Below, piece after piece: positions 62,954-64,000 of a stretch of DNA of 64,000 nucleotides. The stretch spans positions 310,001-374,000 of the forward strand of contig JASCOE010000001.1 in NCBI GenBank assembly GCA_029959285.1. The letters are read 5' to 3'. A program made the position numbers and the translations under genes. Every line of letters starts with the position of its first letter. The stretch's first letter is position 1. Source of the DNA: Flavobacteriaceae bacterium PS02337 (GTDB lineage: Bacteria > Bacteroidota > Bacteroidia > Flavobacteriales > Flavobacteriaceae). The notes under the pieces were generated by a model, which saw only the letters and a program-made list of their open reading frames with translations, was not told the origin of the DNA and made no database searches.

Positions 62954-64000
62954 ATGAATTTTCCAAAACAAAAAATATACAAAGCACTAAAAATATTAGG
63001 AGTCCTTTTGGTATTGCTTTGCGTGGGACTTTACTTTTTTCGTGATTCACTTTTAAAACAGGCGATTGCAAAAGTAACCCACAAAATGGCTGTTGAATAT
63101 AATAGTAATTTTTCTGTAAAATCAGCTTCGTTTAATGGTTTGTCTACGATACATTTAACAGATGTTGTTCTAGCACCAATAAACGCCGATACACTTTGTA
63201 AAATTAAAAATATTGAAACCAGTATTAGTTTAAGCAATTTATTAATTGGAGATGTTCAAATTGGAACTTTAAAAATTGATAACGGTTATATTCAATTAGT
63301 AAAAAAAGGCAAAAAACGAAACTTTGATGCTTTTTTAAAACGAGATCGAGAAGAAACAGAATCAAACGAAAAACGAAAATACGCTTCGTTTGCTTATAGA
63401 ATCATTTCGAAAGTATTAAATTTAGTTCCAACCGATATGGATTTGAAAAACTTCAAATTCAAAATCAACGACAACGATAAACTTACTTTTATTAATGTCG
63501 ACAAACTGGTTTTAAACAATAAACAATTAGAAACCAATCTACACGTTCAGGCCAAAGATTTTGACCAGCGTTGGAATATTAAAGGTTTTGCAGATCCAAG
63601 AAATCAAAAAGCAGATATTCGATTTTTTAATTTAGATACAGGCGCAATTCGCGTTCCATATTTGGATCAGCGTTATAACTTAAAAGCAAGTTTTGATTCG
63701 ATTAGATTGAATGTTCAAAACATTGATAAAAGCGGCAGCGAATTGCATATCGATGGTTTTACTTCGATTGCTAATCTTAAAATCAATCATCCAAAAATTG
63801 CAAGCAAAGATGTCGTGATCAAAAATGCACGTTTTGATTATCGCTTTTTATTGGGAGATAATTTTATTTCGATTGACAGCACTTCAACAATGCAATTGAA
63901 CAAAATTAAAGTTCGCCCTTACGTTTCTTACGATACCGAAAAAGATACGGTTTACACTTTGAAAGTCGATATTCCGAAAATGAAAGCGCAGGATTTTATT
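62954..64000 (+). CDS. AsmA-like membrane-anchored protein, partial
   Basis: The ATG at 62954 opens a frame with 349 codons and no stop before the window's right edge. An N-terminal transmembrane anchor (about 12-28, ALKILGVLLVLLCVGLYFF at 11-29) is followed by a repetitive beta-rich envelope domain with AsmA/DUF748-like statements of the type SASFNGLSTIHLTDVVLAP and NLLIGDVQIGTLKIDNGYI. AsmA-like proteins help move phospholipids between membranes. The start is supported by the anchor; the C-terminus is missing, so the subfamily is open. Confidence 0.75.
   Translation, partial: MNFPKQKIYKALKILGVLLVLLCVGLYFFRDSLLKQAIAKVTHKMAVEYNSNFSVKSASFNGLSTIHLTDVVLAPINADTLCKIKNIETSISLSNLLIGDVQIGTLKIDNGYIQLVKKGKKRNFDAFLKRDREETESNEKRKYASFAYRIISKVLNLVPTDMDLKNFKFKINDNDKLTFINVDKLVLNNKQLETNLHVQAKDFDQRWNIKGFADPRNQKADIRFFNLDTGAIRVPYLDQRYNLKASFDSIRLNVQNIDKSGSELHIDGFTSIANLKINHPKIASKDVVIKNARFDYRFLLGDNFISIDSTSTMQLNKIKVRPYVSYDTEKDTVYTLKVDIPKMKAQDFI

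Overview
The window looks like chromosomal DNA of a Flavobacterium or a close relative (Bacteroidota, Flavobacteriaceae). The evidence is low GC content, A-rich start regions without clear Shine-Dalgarno sequences, Bacteroidota promoter boxes of the TAnnTTTG type (often with TTG or TTTG about 17-20 nt upstream), large type IX secretion (T9SS) cargo proteins carrying all three known kinds of C-terminal signal, and family markers such as DUF4270, a choice-of-anchor L adhesin and a TPR histidine kinase. I saw no rRNA, tRNA or CRISPR array.

Layout. 1-8.4 kb: start of a radical SAM gene, an Lgt-like membrane protein, a WYL regulator, a DinB protein, a 1351-aa T9SS type B adhesin, a small membrane protein and thiL. 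8.5-12.7 kb, all on the minus strand: response regulator, TPR histidine kinase, a tiny secreted protein made of three near-identical peptide repeats, and a LytTR regulator whose phosphate-accepting Asp is Glu. 12.9-20.6 kb: glyS, comF, a secreted metzincin protease (T9SS type A), ribF, a membrane protein and a JmjC-like cupin. 20.7-42.9 kb: four giant T9SS type C proteins sharing a C-terminal module of about 430 residues, with recX among them. One of the four is split by a 4285-bp IS1595-type element (32049-36333) with perfect 23-bp terminal inverted repeats, an 8-bp target duplication and seven or eight small cargo genes. 43.0-47.5 kb: TraB/GumN, ECF sigma and membrane-protein operon, a BioF-like enzyme, and a DUF2975 plus HTH pair. 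47.6-56.4 kb: atpDC, a GDSL lipoprotein with a TonB-dependent receptor, and glmS. 56.4-64 kb: DUF4270 lipoprotein, truncated glycogen-synthase-like protein, panC, panD, an esterase-fold protein with Asp at the nucleophile position, radA and the start of an AsmA-like gene.

How parts work together. Core metabolism (thiamine diphosphate, flavins, pantothenate, possibly biotin, amino sugars, ATP synthase, glycyl-tRNA) alternates with cell-surface machinery: secreted adhesins, protease, TonB receptor and lipoproteins. The most striking items are three. First, the IS1595 insertion is recent: joining the two gene halves at one copy of the 8-bp duplication restores a 1667-codon reading frame. Second, the repeat-peptide gene lies among signalling genes. 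Third, two divergent T9SS type C genes carry near-identical 1.3-kb ends in inverted orientation.
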